Origin: Pseudonocardia benzenivorans CB1190
Lineage (GTDB): Bacteria > Actinomycetota > Actinomycetes > Mycobacteriales > Pseudonocardiaceae
Reading direction: 5' to 3'
DNA: 64,000 nucleotides
NCBI RefSeq assembly: GCF_000196675.2
Contig: NC_015312.1
Coordinates: forward strand, 1,860,001 to 1,924,000
A model generated the notes under the pieces. It searched no databases. It had not been told where the DNA came from and saw nothing but the letters and a program-made list of their open reading frames with translations. Positions 47,344 to 55,634 of this stretch are shown in pieces (position 1 is the first letter of the stretch; every line of letters starts with the position of its first letter). Both the position numbers and the translations under genes were made by a program.

Positions 47344-48453
47344 TTCGCGGGGTTGGCCGACAAACGTGTGGCAGTCATCGGGACCGGGGCCACCGGCGTC
47401 CAGGTCGTTCCCCACGTCGCGGCGAGCGCCGAGCATCTCTACGTCTTCCAGCGCACGCCGTCCGCGGTCAACGTCCGGGACAACCGGCCCACCGATCCGG
47501 ACTGGGCGGCGTCGCTGCGCCCCGGTTGGCAACGGGAGCGTGTGGCGAACTTCTCCGGCTACATCGCGGGGGAGGATGTCGGCGAAGACCTGGTCGACGA
47601 CGGCTGGACGAAGATCTTCCGCAACCGTGCACTGCACGCAGGGGTGCTGGACGAGGCGGTCGACTTCGAGGTCATGGAGGCTGTGCGCGCCCGCGTCGAC
47701 GCGACCGTCACCGATCCCGAGGTGGCCGAGGCGCTGAAGCCGTACTACCGAGCTCTGTGCAAGCGCCCTACTTTTCACGACGAGTACCTGCCGACCTTCA
47801 ACCGGCCCAACGTCACCCTCGTCGACACCGATGGCAAGGGGGTGGAGAAGATCACTCCGACCGCAGTCGTCGCGAACGGGCAGGAATACGAGGTCGACTG
47901 CATCGTGTTCGCGAGCGGCTTCACCATCGGTGCGTCGTTCGCCACGCGACTCGGCTTCGACGTGGTCGGCCGGGACGGACTGACGCTGAGCGAGAAGTTC
48001 GCGCCCGGCATCTCCACGCTCTTCGGTATGCAGACCCACAGCTTCCCGAACCTCTTCATCGTCGCGATCAACCAGGTGGGGATCGCCTCGAACCAGACGC
48101 ACCTGCTGGACGTGCAGGCGCGGCACATCGCCGGGGTGGTCGAGGCGACACAGAGGGTCGGAGCGGCCACTGTCGAGGCGACGATCGAGGCCGAGGAGCG
48201 GTGGGTGCGCACGGTCGTCGACTCCGCTCGTCGGAACGCGGAGTTCCTCAAGACGTGCACACCCGGCTATTACAACAATGAGGGCCATCCGAACGTCGAG
48301 GCGTTCAAGCGGAACGGCGCCTACGCCCCGGGGGTGTGGCGATTCGAGAAGACCGTCGAGGAATGGCGCTCGACCGGTGGCTTCGACGGCCTGCTCTTCG
48401 ACGGCTCTCCGCTGCCGTCCCGACACGTCGCGGTGACCGAAAGGACCCGGTGA
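47335..48453 (+). pseudogene. Flavin-containing Baeyer-Villiger monooxygenase, 5'-truncated
   Basis: The C-terminal 365-370 residues of a protein that is normally about 600. It begins at the second Rossmann motif (KRVAVIGTGATGVQ), then YVFQRTPSAVNVRDNRP, FHDEYLPTFNRPNVTLVDTDG (the NADPH-domain region), DCIVFASGF, and a full C-terminus to PGVWRFEKTVEEWRSTGGFDGLLF. The N-terminal FAD motif GxGxxG and the FxGxxxHTxxW fingerprint are missing, replaced by the IS110 element. A TTG at 47353 could start translation, but without the FAD domain the product should be inactive. Confidence 0.88.
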
Positions 48454-48471
48454 GGTTCAGTGAGGACCACC

Positions 48472-48936
48472 ATGCCTGCATCCTCGGCCCCACAGGCCAC
48501 TCCTCTCGAGGTGTCCGTGCCCCACGACGCCGGCTCGTCGGTGACCCGGCCCGTCCCGGTCCCGACGCCGCTCAGCGCGCCGTTCTGGGCGGCATGCAGG
48601 GAGAATCGGCTACTGGTCCAACGCTGCGACGCGTGCGGGGCACACATCTTCACCCCGCAGGAGTTCTGCCGGGCCTGTCATGCCACGAGCCTGACCTGGG
48701 TCGAGTCCGCCGGCCGCGGACACATCGTGACGTTCACGGTCATCGGTAGACCGCAGACACCTGCGTTCGAGACCCCGTACGTCGTGGCGGTCGTCGAGCT
48801 CGAGGAGGGATACGAGATGATCACCAACATCGTCGGAGGCCCCGCGGAGGACGTCAGGATCGGTGACGCCGTGCGGGTCCGCTTCATCCCGGTCACGGAC
48901 GAGATCACCTTGCCGTGCTTCGAGGTCGTGCCGTGA
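48472..48936 (+). CDS. DUF35 OB-fold/zinc-ribbon acyl-CoA-associated protein
   Basis: A 154-residue protein. A zinc ribbon (CDACGAHIFTPQEFCRACH) is followed by an OB fold (GHIVTFTVIGRPQTPAFETPYVVAVVELEEG, RIGDAVRVRF). DUF35 proteins pair with thiolase-fold partners, e.g. ChsH2 with Ltp2 in steroid side-chain cleavage. ATG taken for GAGG 7 nt upstream; a GTG 12 nt earlier is possible. Its TGA overlaps the GTG of the thiolase-like gene. Confidence 0.9.
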   Translation: MPASSAPQATPLEVSVPHDAGSSVTRPVPVPTPLSAPFWAACRENRLLVQRCDACGAHIFTPQEFCRACHATSLTWVESAGRGHIVTFTVIGRPQTPAFETPYVVAVVELEEGYEMITNIVGGPAEDVRIGDAVRVRFIPVTDEITLPCFEVVP

Positions 48937-50054
48937 GCAGGCGGCAGGCCGTCATCGTCGGCGCCTACAACACCCCGCAGGCCCGGGTGCTTCCGGGCGA
49001 GACCTCCGACTCGGTGACGCTGGCCGCGATCAAGGGGGCCCTGGGCAATGCCGGGCTCACCGTGGCCGATGTCGACGGCCTGAACGTGCTCTCCGGACTG
49101 AACTACCGCGGCGGTGCGGACGCGTTCGGCTATGCGCTCGGCATTCCGTGGTTCTGGACCGGCGGTTTCGTGCCCAGTCCGGGCGCGGTCGTCGAGGCCG
49201 CCGCGGCCATCGAGCGCGGAGTGTGCGACACGGTGGTGCTCGCCAGCGGTCAGGCGGGTGTCTATACCGATCGGGCGTCGGTCGCGCCGTGGGCGCGCAC
49301 CCCCAACGAGTTCATCGAGTGCTGGGGGCTGATGACGCCGGCGGAATGGTCGCTCTCCGCTCAGCAGTACATGCACCGGTTCTCCGTGGCACCGGAGAAG
49401 ATCGCCTACATCTCCTCGGTCATTCGCAACAACGGCGCGCGCAACCCTGAGGCGATCTACTACGGCCGCGGTCCTTACACCGTGGAGGACGTGCTGTCGT
49501 CCCGGCTGATCGCCAGTCCGTACCGGCTGCTGGACTGCGCCACCGTCAGCGAGGGCGGGTCTGCGGTGGTGATGACCACCGCGGAGCGAGCTGCGGACCT
49601 CGACGTGCCCGCGGTGAAGGTACTCGGTGGCGCCTACGACAGCTGGGGGCCCACTTACACCCACCCATCGACCTACGAACGGGTCGCGATGTGGGGTCGC
49701 AAGGCGGCGGACGCCGCGTTCGGCCAGGCCGGGATCAGCCGTGACGACGTCGACCTGTTCGAGCTCTACGACAACTTCTCCTGGGAGATCGTGCGGTACT
49801 TCGAGGCGCTTCGCTACTGCGAGGTAGGAGAGGGCCCGGACTTCGTCGCGAACGGGGCGATCGAGCTCGGTGGACGCTATCCGATCGTCACCGACGGCGG
49901 CACGATGTCGCACTCGCACACGGGGGAGTCCCAGCGGTTGCAGCGTGTCGTGCAGGCGGTCCGTCAGCTGCGTGGCGACAGCGCAGCCAACCAGGTCGAG
50001 GCGGAGATCGCGCTGGTCGTCGTGATCGGCGAGGTTCTGCTCCTGGGGGCCTGA
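48933..50054 (+). CDS. Thiolase-like protein without catalytic cysteine, candidate acyl-CoA aldolase subunit
   Basis: A 373-residue thiolase fold of the SCPx/Ltp2 type. It starts RRQAVIVGAYNTPQARVLPG; at the position of the nucleophilic cysteine the sequence is GGFVPSPGAVVEAAAAIERG, without Cys. The C-terminal half has DDVDLFELYDNFSWEIVRYFEAL and DGGTMSHSHTGESQRLQRVVQAV. With the coupled DUF35 gene this is the layout of Ltp2-ChsH2, which cleaves a beta-hydroxyacyl-CoA by retro-aldol reaction. An aldolase role is inference; an ordinary thiolase is unlikely. Confidence 0.85.
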   Translation: MSRRQAVIVGAYNTPQARVLPGETSDSVTLAAIKGALGNAGLTVADVDGLNVLSGLNYRGGADAFGYALGIPWFWTGGFVPSPGAVVEAAAAIERGVCDTVVLASGQAGVYTDRASVAPWARTPNEFIECWGLMTPAEWSLSAQQYMHRFSVAPEKIAYISSVIRNNGARNPEAIYYGRGPYTVEDVLSSRLIASPYRLLDCATVSEGGSAVVMTTAERAADLDVPAVKVLGGAYDSWGPTYTHPSTYERVAMWGRKAADAAFGQAGISRDDVDLFELYDNFSWEIVRYFEALRYCEVGEGPDFVANGAIELGGRYPIVTDGGTMSHSHTGESQRLQRVVQAVRQLRGDSAANQVEAEIALVVVIGEVLLLGA

Positions 50055-50079
50055 GGCCTTCGACGGTGCGGAGCGAAAC

Positions 50080-51066
50080 GTGAATGACGACGTGAAGCGG
50101 CTGCGGACCCCGCAGCGTCCGCCGTTCGACGCCGAGTTGGCGGAGGCCCTGACGCAGGTGCGCGACGAGATGCCCGTGACGGTGACCTCGTCCGGGATCG
50201 GGGCGATTCGGGAGCGTGCGGCACGCACGACTGCCTCGGTCGAGGAACTCGCCGCCGAGTACGGTGTCGCGGTCCGGATCGTCACCGCGACCCGTCACGG
50301 CGGGCCGAACCTGCGGCTGCTCGTGGCGCGCCCTCCGACACCGACCTCCGGTGCCCTCTACTGGATCCACGGCGGCGGCGGCGTCCTCGGCGATTTCCGG
50401 TTCGGGATCGACCCGGCCCTGACCTGGGCCGCGGAGTTCGGGGTGACGGTGGTGTCGGTGGACTACCGGCTGGCTCCCGAGCACCGGGATCCGGTTGCCA
50501 TCGAGGACTGCTATGCCGGCCTGTGCTGGCTGGCGTCGAACGCCCGGACGCTGCAGGTCGATCCGACCGGGATCATAGTGGGCGGACACAGCGCGGGCGC
50601 CGGGCTGGCGGCCGGGACGGCGTTGCTCGCGCGCGATCGTGGGGGCCCTCGCGCGCACGGGCAACTGCTGCTGTGCCCGATGCTCGACGATCGGGAGCAG
50701 ACGGTCTCGAGCAGACTGCTCGCGGGTGAAGGAGTCTGGGACCGGACGGCGAACCGTACGGCATGGGCGGCGCGGTTGGGCGCCCGTCGCGGAGGACCGA
50801 CGGTCAGTGCGTACTCGGCGCCGGCCCGCGCGGGGGACCTCGGCGGATTGCCGCCCGCGTTCCTGGACGTCGGCTCGGTCGACACCTTCCGGGACGAGAC
50901 CGTGGAGTATGCGTCACGCATCTGGTCCGACGGTGGCGAGGCCGAGCTGCACGTGTGGCCAGGGGCCTATCACTGCTTCGAGATCGTCGCGCCGGCCGCG
51001 ACACTCTCGACAGCTGCGGTGAGGTGCCGGGCCGGGTGGCTGCGGCGCCGGTTGGAGGCGTCATGA
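50080..51066 (+). CDS. HSL-family alpha/beta hydrolase (esterase)
   Basis: A 328-residue esterase of the hormone-sensitive lipase type. The oxyanion motif HGGGGVLGD (about residue 96), SVDYRLAPEHRDP, the nucleophile elbow GGHSAGAG, the acid in DVGSVDTFRDE and His in GAYHCFE are all present. GTG start; its TGA overlaps the CoA-transferase ATG. It could hydrolyse the lactone or ester formed by the monooxygenases of the island. Confidence 0.9.
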   Translation: MNDDVKRLRTPQRPPFDAELAEALTQVRDEMPVTVTSSGIGAIRERAARTTASVEELAAEYGVAVRIVTATRHGGPNLRLLVARPPTPTSGALYWIHGGGGVLGDFRFGIDPALTWAAEFGVTVVSVDYRLAPEHRDPVAIEDCYAGLCWLASNARTLQVDPTGIIVGGHSAGAGLAAGTALLARDRGGPRAHGQLLLCPMLDDREQTVSSRLLAGEGVWDRTANRTAWAARLGARRGGPTVSAYSAPARAGDLGGLPPAFLDVGSVDTFRDETVEYASRIWSDGGEAELHVWPGAYHCFEIVAPAATLSTAAVRCRAGWLRRRLEAS

Positions 51067-52256
51067 CCGTCGGGGAGCTGCCGCTGGCCGGGATGACCGT
51101 GGTGGCATTGGAGCAAGCCGTTGCCGGACCGCTGGCCTCGCGACACCTCGCGGATCTCGGGGCCAGGGTGGTGAAGATCGAGCGGCCGGACGGCGGCGAC
51201 TTCGCCCGCGGCTACGACGACGTGGTGCGCGGGATCGCGTCGCACTTCGTGTGGCTGAACCGCGGCAAGGAGTCCCTGGTGCTCGACCTGAAGTCCGCGG
51301 CGGGCGCGCGAGCGGCCCGGGCGCTCATCGCGCGGGCGGACGTCTTCCTCCACAACACGGCACCCGGGGTCGTCGAGCGCCTCGGGTTGGACGCGGAGAC
51401 GCTCCGCGCGGACCAGCCGGAGCTGGTGGTGGTCAACATCTCGGGCTACGGGCGGACCGGACCGCGCCGGGACCGCAAGGCCTACGACATGTTGATCCAG
51501 GCCGAGTCCGGAATGGTCGCGGTGACCGGGACCCCGCAGACGGCGACCAAGACCGGGGTTCCGACCGTGGACATCGGGGCCGGGGTGTACGCGGCGATGT
51601 CGGTGCTGGGCGCGCTGGTACGCCGAGCCCGCACGGGCGTCGGCGCCGTGATCGACGTGTCGATGTTCGACGCCGCCGTCGAGTGGATGGGACATCCGCT
51701 GTACATGCAGCTCTACGGGGGCAGACAGGTGCCGAGGATGGGGCTGTCGCACGCAGCCATCGCGCCCTACGACGCCTATCCGACGGCCGACGGGCAGATC
51801 CTCATCGGTGTTCAGAACGATCGGGGATGGCGCGCCCTTGTCGGCGCGGTCTTCGGGAAGCCCGAGTACGCCGACGACCCCCGCTTCGCCACGAACGTGG
51901 CCCGAGTGGCGAACAGGGCGGAGTGCGACATGCTGGTTGCGGACTTCACCCGGCAGTGGGCGACAGCGGATCTCGACCAGGCCCTGGCGGACGCCGGAGT
52001 ACCTGCAGGACAGCTCAACGGCACCGCCGAAGTGGTGGAGCATCCGCAGCTGTCTGCGCGCGACAGATGGCGGTCCGTGCGCACCGAGGTGGGAGAGGTC
52101 CGCGGAGTGCTCCCCCCGATGACCTTCCGCGACGTCGAGCTCCCCATGGGTCCGGTACCGGCGCTCGGGGAGCACACCCGGGCGGTCCTGGCCGAGTTGG
52201 GCATCCACGACGACGCACCGTCCGAGTTCCGTCCCGAGGAGATCGCCGATGTCTGA
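51063..52256 (+). CDS. CaiB/BaiF class III CoA-transferase
   Basis: A 397-residue family III CoA-transferase. LAGMTVVALEQAVAGPLASRHLADLGARVVKIERPDGGD is the family opening; FVWLNRGKESLVLDLKS follows; the catalytic Asp is in KAYDMLIQAESGM; DVSMFDAAVEWMGHPLY and VPAGQLNGTAEVVEHPQL follow. It moves CoA between carboxylic acids without ATP, so it can activate the acid made by the aldehyde dehydrogenase. It overlaps the esterase by 4 nt and the SDR gene by 8 nt. Confidence 0.93.
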   Translation: MTVGELPLAGMTVVALEQAVAGPLASRHLADLGARVVKIERPDGGDFARGYDDVVRGIASHFVWLNRGKESLVLDLKSAAGARAARALIARADVFLHNTAPGVVERLGLDAETLRADQPELVVVNISGYGRTGPRRDRKAYDMLIQAESGMVAVTGTPQTATKTGVPTVDIGAGVYAAMSVLGALVRRARTGVGAVIDVSMFDAAVEWMGHPLYMQLYGGRQVPRMGLSHAAIAPYDAYPTADGQILIGVQNDRGWRALVGAVFGKPEYADDPRFATNVARVANRAECDMLVADFTRQWATADLDQALADAGVPAGQLNGTAEVVEHPQLSARDRWRSVRTEVGEVRGVLPPMTFRDVELPMGPVPALGEHTRAVLAELGIHDDAPSEFRPEEIADV

Positions 52257-53007
52257 ATCCCGCCGAGTAGCCGTGGTCACGGGTGCGGCCCGTGGAATTG
52301 GTGCGGCCACCGCGCAGCGCCTGGCCCGAGACGGGCTGGCCGTCGCGGTCGTGGACCTGGAGGAGAGCGCTGCGAAGGCCTCGGCCGACGCGGTGGTCGC
52401 CGCGGGGGGGACTGCGATCGCGGTGCGTCTCGACGTCACCGACGCCGCCGCGGTTCAGGTTGCGGTGGACCAGGTGGTGGCAGAGCTGGGGCCGCCCACG
52501 GTGCTCGTGAACAACGCCGGTATCACCCGTGACGACCTGCTGTTCAGGATGACCGAGACGAACTGGGACGCGGTGGTGGACGTCCACCTGAAGGGTTCGT
52601 TTCTGATGAGCCGGGCGGTGCAGGGATTCATGGTTCAGGCCCGATGGGGACGCATCGTGAACCTCTCGTCGACTTCGGCGCTGGGCAAGCGCGGGCAGGC
52701 CAACTACGCCGCGGCCAAAGCCGGCGTGCAGGGCTTCACCAAGGCGCTTGCCCTCGAGCTGGGACGGTTCGGGATCACAGTGAACTGCGTCGCGCCCGGC
52801 TTCGTGGTCACTGACATGACCAGGGCGACCGCACAACGACTCGGAGTGCCGTGGACGGACTATCTCGCCCAGCGGGTGGCTGAGCTCCCGGTGGGCCGGG
52901 CGGGCCAGGGCGAGGACATCGCCCACGCCGTGTCCTACTTCGTCGACGAGCGGTCCGGGTTCGTGTCCGGTCAAGTGCTCTACGTGTCCGGCGGCCCGCG
53001 CGTCTGA
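52249..53007 (+). CDS. Short-chain dehydrogenase/reductase, FabG-like
   Basis: A 252-residue SDR. The nucleotide motif is VVTGAARGIGAATAQ, then LVNNAGI, the catalytic Ser in NLSSTSALG, and YAAAK with Tyr and Lys; the end is ERSGFVSGQVLYVSGGPRV. It probably interconverts a hydroxyacyl-CoA or alcohol and ketone within the pathway. ATG start inside the end of the CoA-transferase gene. Confidence 0.92.
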   Translation: MSESRRVAVVTGAARGIGAATAQRLARDGLAVAVVDLEESAAKASADAVVAAGGTAIAVRLDVTDAAAVQVAVDQVVAELGPPTVLVNNAGITRDDLLFRMTETNWDAVVDVHLKGSFLMSRAVQGFMVQARWGRIVNLSSTSALGKRGQANYAAAKAGVQGFTKALALELGRFGITVNCVAPGFVVTDMTRATAQRLGVPWTDYLAQRVAELPVGRAGQGEDIAHAVSYFVDERSGFVSGQVLYVSGGPRV

Positions 53008-53068
53008 CCGAAGCGACCATTCCGCAGCGGCGGCACTCGCCGCCGCACTACCCACCCAGAGGTGAGCC

Positions 53069-53392
53069 ATGTCCACACCGTTCGCACCCGAGCTGCGCCC
53101 CGGGATGCGGCTGCAGAGCCAGACCGGCCCGGTCGAGCTCATCGTCATTCGGCCGGGGCCCGGAGGCATCTTGGCTTGCGGAGGCCTTCCCATGGTCGGC
53201 CCTGGTGACGTCCTCGCGTCAGCCCCGCACGCGGCGGAGGCGGCAGCGGACGCGGTGCAGCTCGGAAAGCGCTACACCGACGCCACCGGGACACTCGAGG
53301 TGCTGTGTACCAAGGGCGGTGCGGGGCCGCTGACTCTTGACGGGGCGATTCTGACGATCAAAGCGGCTGCGGCGCTCCCGGCGTCGGATTGA
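53069..53392 (+). CDS. Small conserved protein of unknown function at the end of the catabolic operon
   Basis: A 107-residue soluble protein that I do not recognise. It has RPGMRLQSQTGPVELIVIRPG, an ILACGGLPMVG segment with a single Cys, and a TGTLEVLCTKGGAGPLTLDG tail that looks like a small beta-barrel. AGAGG 6 nt before the ATG. It follows the SDR gene by 61 bp on the same strand, so a role in the same pathway (assembly, substrate shuttling) is possible but unsupported. Confidence 0.65.
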   Translation: MSTPFAPELRPGMRLQSQTGPVELIVIRPGPGGILACGGLPMVGPGDVLASAPHAAEAAADAVQLGKRYTDATGTLEVLCTKGGAGPLTLDGAILTIKAAAALPASD

Positions 53393-53534
53393 GTGGCGGG
53401 GAACGCCGGCCCCGCTTCCGGTCGGGAGCCGTGAGGTCACGGCGTCGTCGGCATGGCGCCTGCGGCTACTGCCCGCGCGAGCCCGCTGACCGCGTCGAGC
53501 TCTCGATGTCGTTCGCTGCCGAAGGGAGTCGACG

Positions 53535-53951
53535 ATGACCACGCCTGCCGACGCCGTGGCGGTCGAACGGTCGGTGCGCGCCGCGTACACGGACTACGTC
53601 GCGTGCTTCCAGCGCGGCGACCCGGACGCCACCGCCGCGTACTTCACCGCGCCGCTGCTGCGGGTGGCCGACGGGCGGACGACGGTCCATCCCACCGCGG
53701 ACGACGTCCGCCGGATGCTCGCCGGCATGACGCAGCGTCTCGACGCCCTGGGCTACAGCGGGTCGCGCGTCGCGTCGCTGGAGGTCTCCGTGCTCGACCG
53801 GACGGCCGCGCTGGTGCGGTCGCGCGGCACCCGCCACGACCGAGCGGGAGCGACGCTCCAGGCATTCGACGTCCTCTACCTCATGGCGCGACCTGAGGCC
53901 GACGCGAGTTGGCGGATCACGACGCTGGTCTTGGTCCGCGGCGCACCCTGA
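53535..53951 (+). CDS. NTF2-like (SnoaL/DUF4440-type) protein
   Basis: A 138-residue protein with the cone-shaped NTF2 fold: a long N-terminal helix (AVERSVRAAYTDYVACFQRGDPDATAAYFTAPLL), then strands VADGRTTVHPTADDV and AFDVLYLMAR...SWRITTLVLVRG. NTF2-like proteins bind or isomerise small ligands; no catalytic pair is evident. GAAGGGA precedes the ATG. It sits just beyond the island operon, with 142 bp between, and may belong to the core. Confidence 0.75.
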   Translation: MTTPADAVAVERSVRAAYTDYVACFQRGDPDATAAYFTAPLLRVADGRTTVHPTADDVRRMLAGMTQRLDALGYSGSRVASLEVSVLDRTAALVRSRGTRHDRAGATLQAFDVLYLMARPEADASWRITTLVLVRGAP

Positions 53952-54395
53952 CACCGGGACCCATATCGACATCGTCGCGAGGCTCAAGAGCTGACCACCG
54001 GGACGGAGCTGGACGACCACCGCCGGCCGGGCGGGCACCCCGACGTTGCATCCGGTCCGAGCGCGCCCGCCGGTGGACGGTGCGCCCGGGAGCCGACGCC
54101 GCTGCGGTGTTGGGCCGGCTTGGTCAGCCGCGTCGCCGCTCAGTGATCAGCGACCGACCTCGGCCAGGAGCCGTCCACCACGGCGCCGGGACGTTTCCGC
54201 TTCCTGCCCCTTCGCTCGCTCCGCTCGTTCCTGCAGGCGGGCGTGCGCTCTCAGGGCAGGATCGCGTCGACGTAGCCGCCCGGCCGGCCGCCGCGGCTCG
54301 CCCGGGCCCCGGGACGGCACGGACGTCGTGAGGCACGCTCTTGTCCCTCGATCCGCGATCACCCGACGACGCGGCGCACGACATCCCGCCGCGGG
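53952..54395. other. Gene-free interval
   Basis: 444 bp between the NTF2-like gene and the stop of the LppZ-like gene. Open frames here are Arg/Pro-rich without motifs. I see no hairpin, repeat or operator of note. It is the right junction of the accessory island with the conserved core. Confidence 0.5.
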
Positions 54396-55544
54396 TCAGG
54401 CCGCGCTCGCGCCGCCGCCCGTCGGGGGCTGGATCCGGATGACGCGGTCGTCGCTGAGCTTGGGCAGGGCACCGGCGGCGCCGTCCTTGTTGACGGTGCC
54501 CAGCCACAGCAGGCCGTCGGGGCCGGCGGCTGCGGCGGCGAGCCGGCCGTACGCGTCGGGCAGCAGGGTCCGCGGGTCGCCGGTGAAGGTGCCGTCCTGG
54601 CCGGGCCGCAGCACGAACAACGACTTCGTGCCGGTCAACGCGATCGCCAGCGCCCCGCCCAGCACCGAGCACCCGGCCACGCCGGGCCTGTTCGGCCAGC
54701 TCCACGCGGGCGTGCCGAGCGTGCCCGCGCCGAGCCGGAAGAGCACGTCGCGACCCGCGGCGCGGTCGGTGACCCAGGTCGTGCCGTCGGTGCCGGTGCA
54801 CATTCCCTGCGGGTTGCTCAGGCCCGACGCGTAGACGGCCGTCCCCGCCGGGTTGCCCGCCGTCGGCCGGCCGAGCGTGTCGATGCGCAGCACCTTCCCC
54901 GCGAGCGAGGCCGGGTTGCCCGCGGCGCCGTCCGGGTCGCCGGTCGCGACGAGCAGGCTGCCCGTCGCGGTGTCGACGCCCAGCGCCCCACCGGGCCCGC
55001 GCGGGATGCCGGTGAGCACCGGCTTCGGGGCCTCACCCGGCGCGATCCGCAGCACGCGCTCGTCGTCCGCGGTGGCCGCGTAGGCGTAGACGAGCTCGTC
55101 CTCGGCGTAGCTGGGGGACAGCACGAGCCCGCTCAGCCCGCCGGCGGCGGCGTCGACCGGCACCGTCGCGATCAGCTGCGGGGCCGATCCGCGCTGCACC
55201 TTGAGCACCCGCCCGGTTGTGCGTTCGGCGACGAGCGCGGAGAAGCCGTCGGGCAGCACCGCGATCGCCCCGACCGGGCTCAGGCAGGTCGCGACGACCT
55301 GCGGGTCCGGGTCCTCGCACCCCGCGGGCTGCTGCGGCGCGCTGCTGGTCGGCGGCGGGGCGTTCCCGCTGCTGGGGTCGGCGGGCGGCTCGGGCTCGTC
55401 GAGCGTGGGCGGCCCGCCGAGCTCTCCGGAGCTCTCGACCTGGTCGTGCCAGGTGCGGCTCCCGTCGTCGGGGAACGACGCGCACCCGCCGACGAGGAAC
55501 AGGCAGACGGCCACCATTCCCCCGACGATCCGCCACCGCGCCAC
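54396..55544 (-). CDS. LppZ-like lipoprotein, PQQ/glucose-sorbosone dehydrogenase-type propeller
   Basis: A 382-residue exported lipoprotein. The signal peptide ends in the lipobox LVGGC with Cys21, followed by a 60-residue Pro/Ser/Thr-rich linker and a sorbosone dehydrogenase-like beta-propeller (LSPVGAIAVLPDGFSALVAERTTGRVLKV, LSGLVLSPSYAEDELVYAYA, ASGLSNPQGMCTGTDGTTWVTDR, GPDGLLWLGTVNKDG). GTG start at VARWRIVGG gives a normal n-region. Position matches Rv3006/lppZ, whose function is not well defined. Confidence 0.88.
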   Translation of the reverse strand: MARWRIVGGMVAVCLFLVGGCASFPDDGSRTWHDQVESSGELGGPPTLDEPEPPADPSSGNAPPPTSSAPQQPAGCEDPDPQVVATCLSPVGAIAVLPDGFSALVAERTTGRVLKVQRGSAPQLIATVPVDAAAGGLSGLVLSPSYAEDELVYAYAATADDERVLRIAPGEAPKPVLTGIPRGPGGALGVDTATGSLLVATGDPDGAAGNPASLAGKVLRIDTLGRPTAGNPAGTAVYASGLSNPQGMCTGTDGTTWVTDRAAGRDVLFRLGAGTLGTPAWSWPNRPGVAGCSVLGGALAIALTGTKSLFVLRPGQDGTFTGDPRTLLPDAYGRLAAAAAGPDGLLWLGTVNKDGAAGALPKLSDDRVIRIQPPTGGGASAA

Positions 55545-55634
55545 GGTCCCCAGGCTAGGAGGCGCGCGGTGATCCCCACGTGAGCGTGCTCGCGCACCGG
55601 CGACCGCCGCGCGGCCACGGACTAGCGTGTGCTC

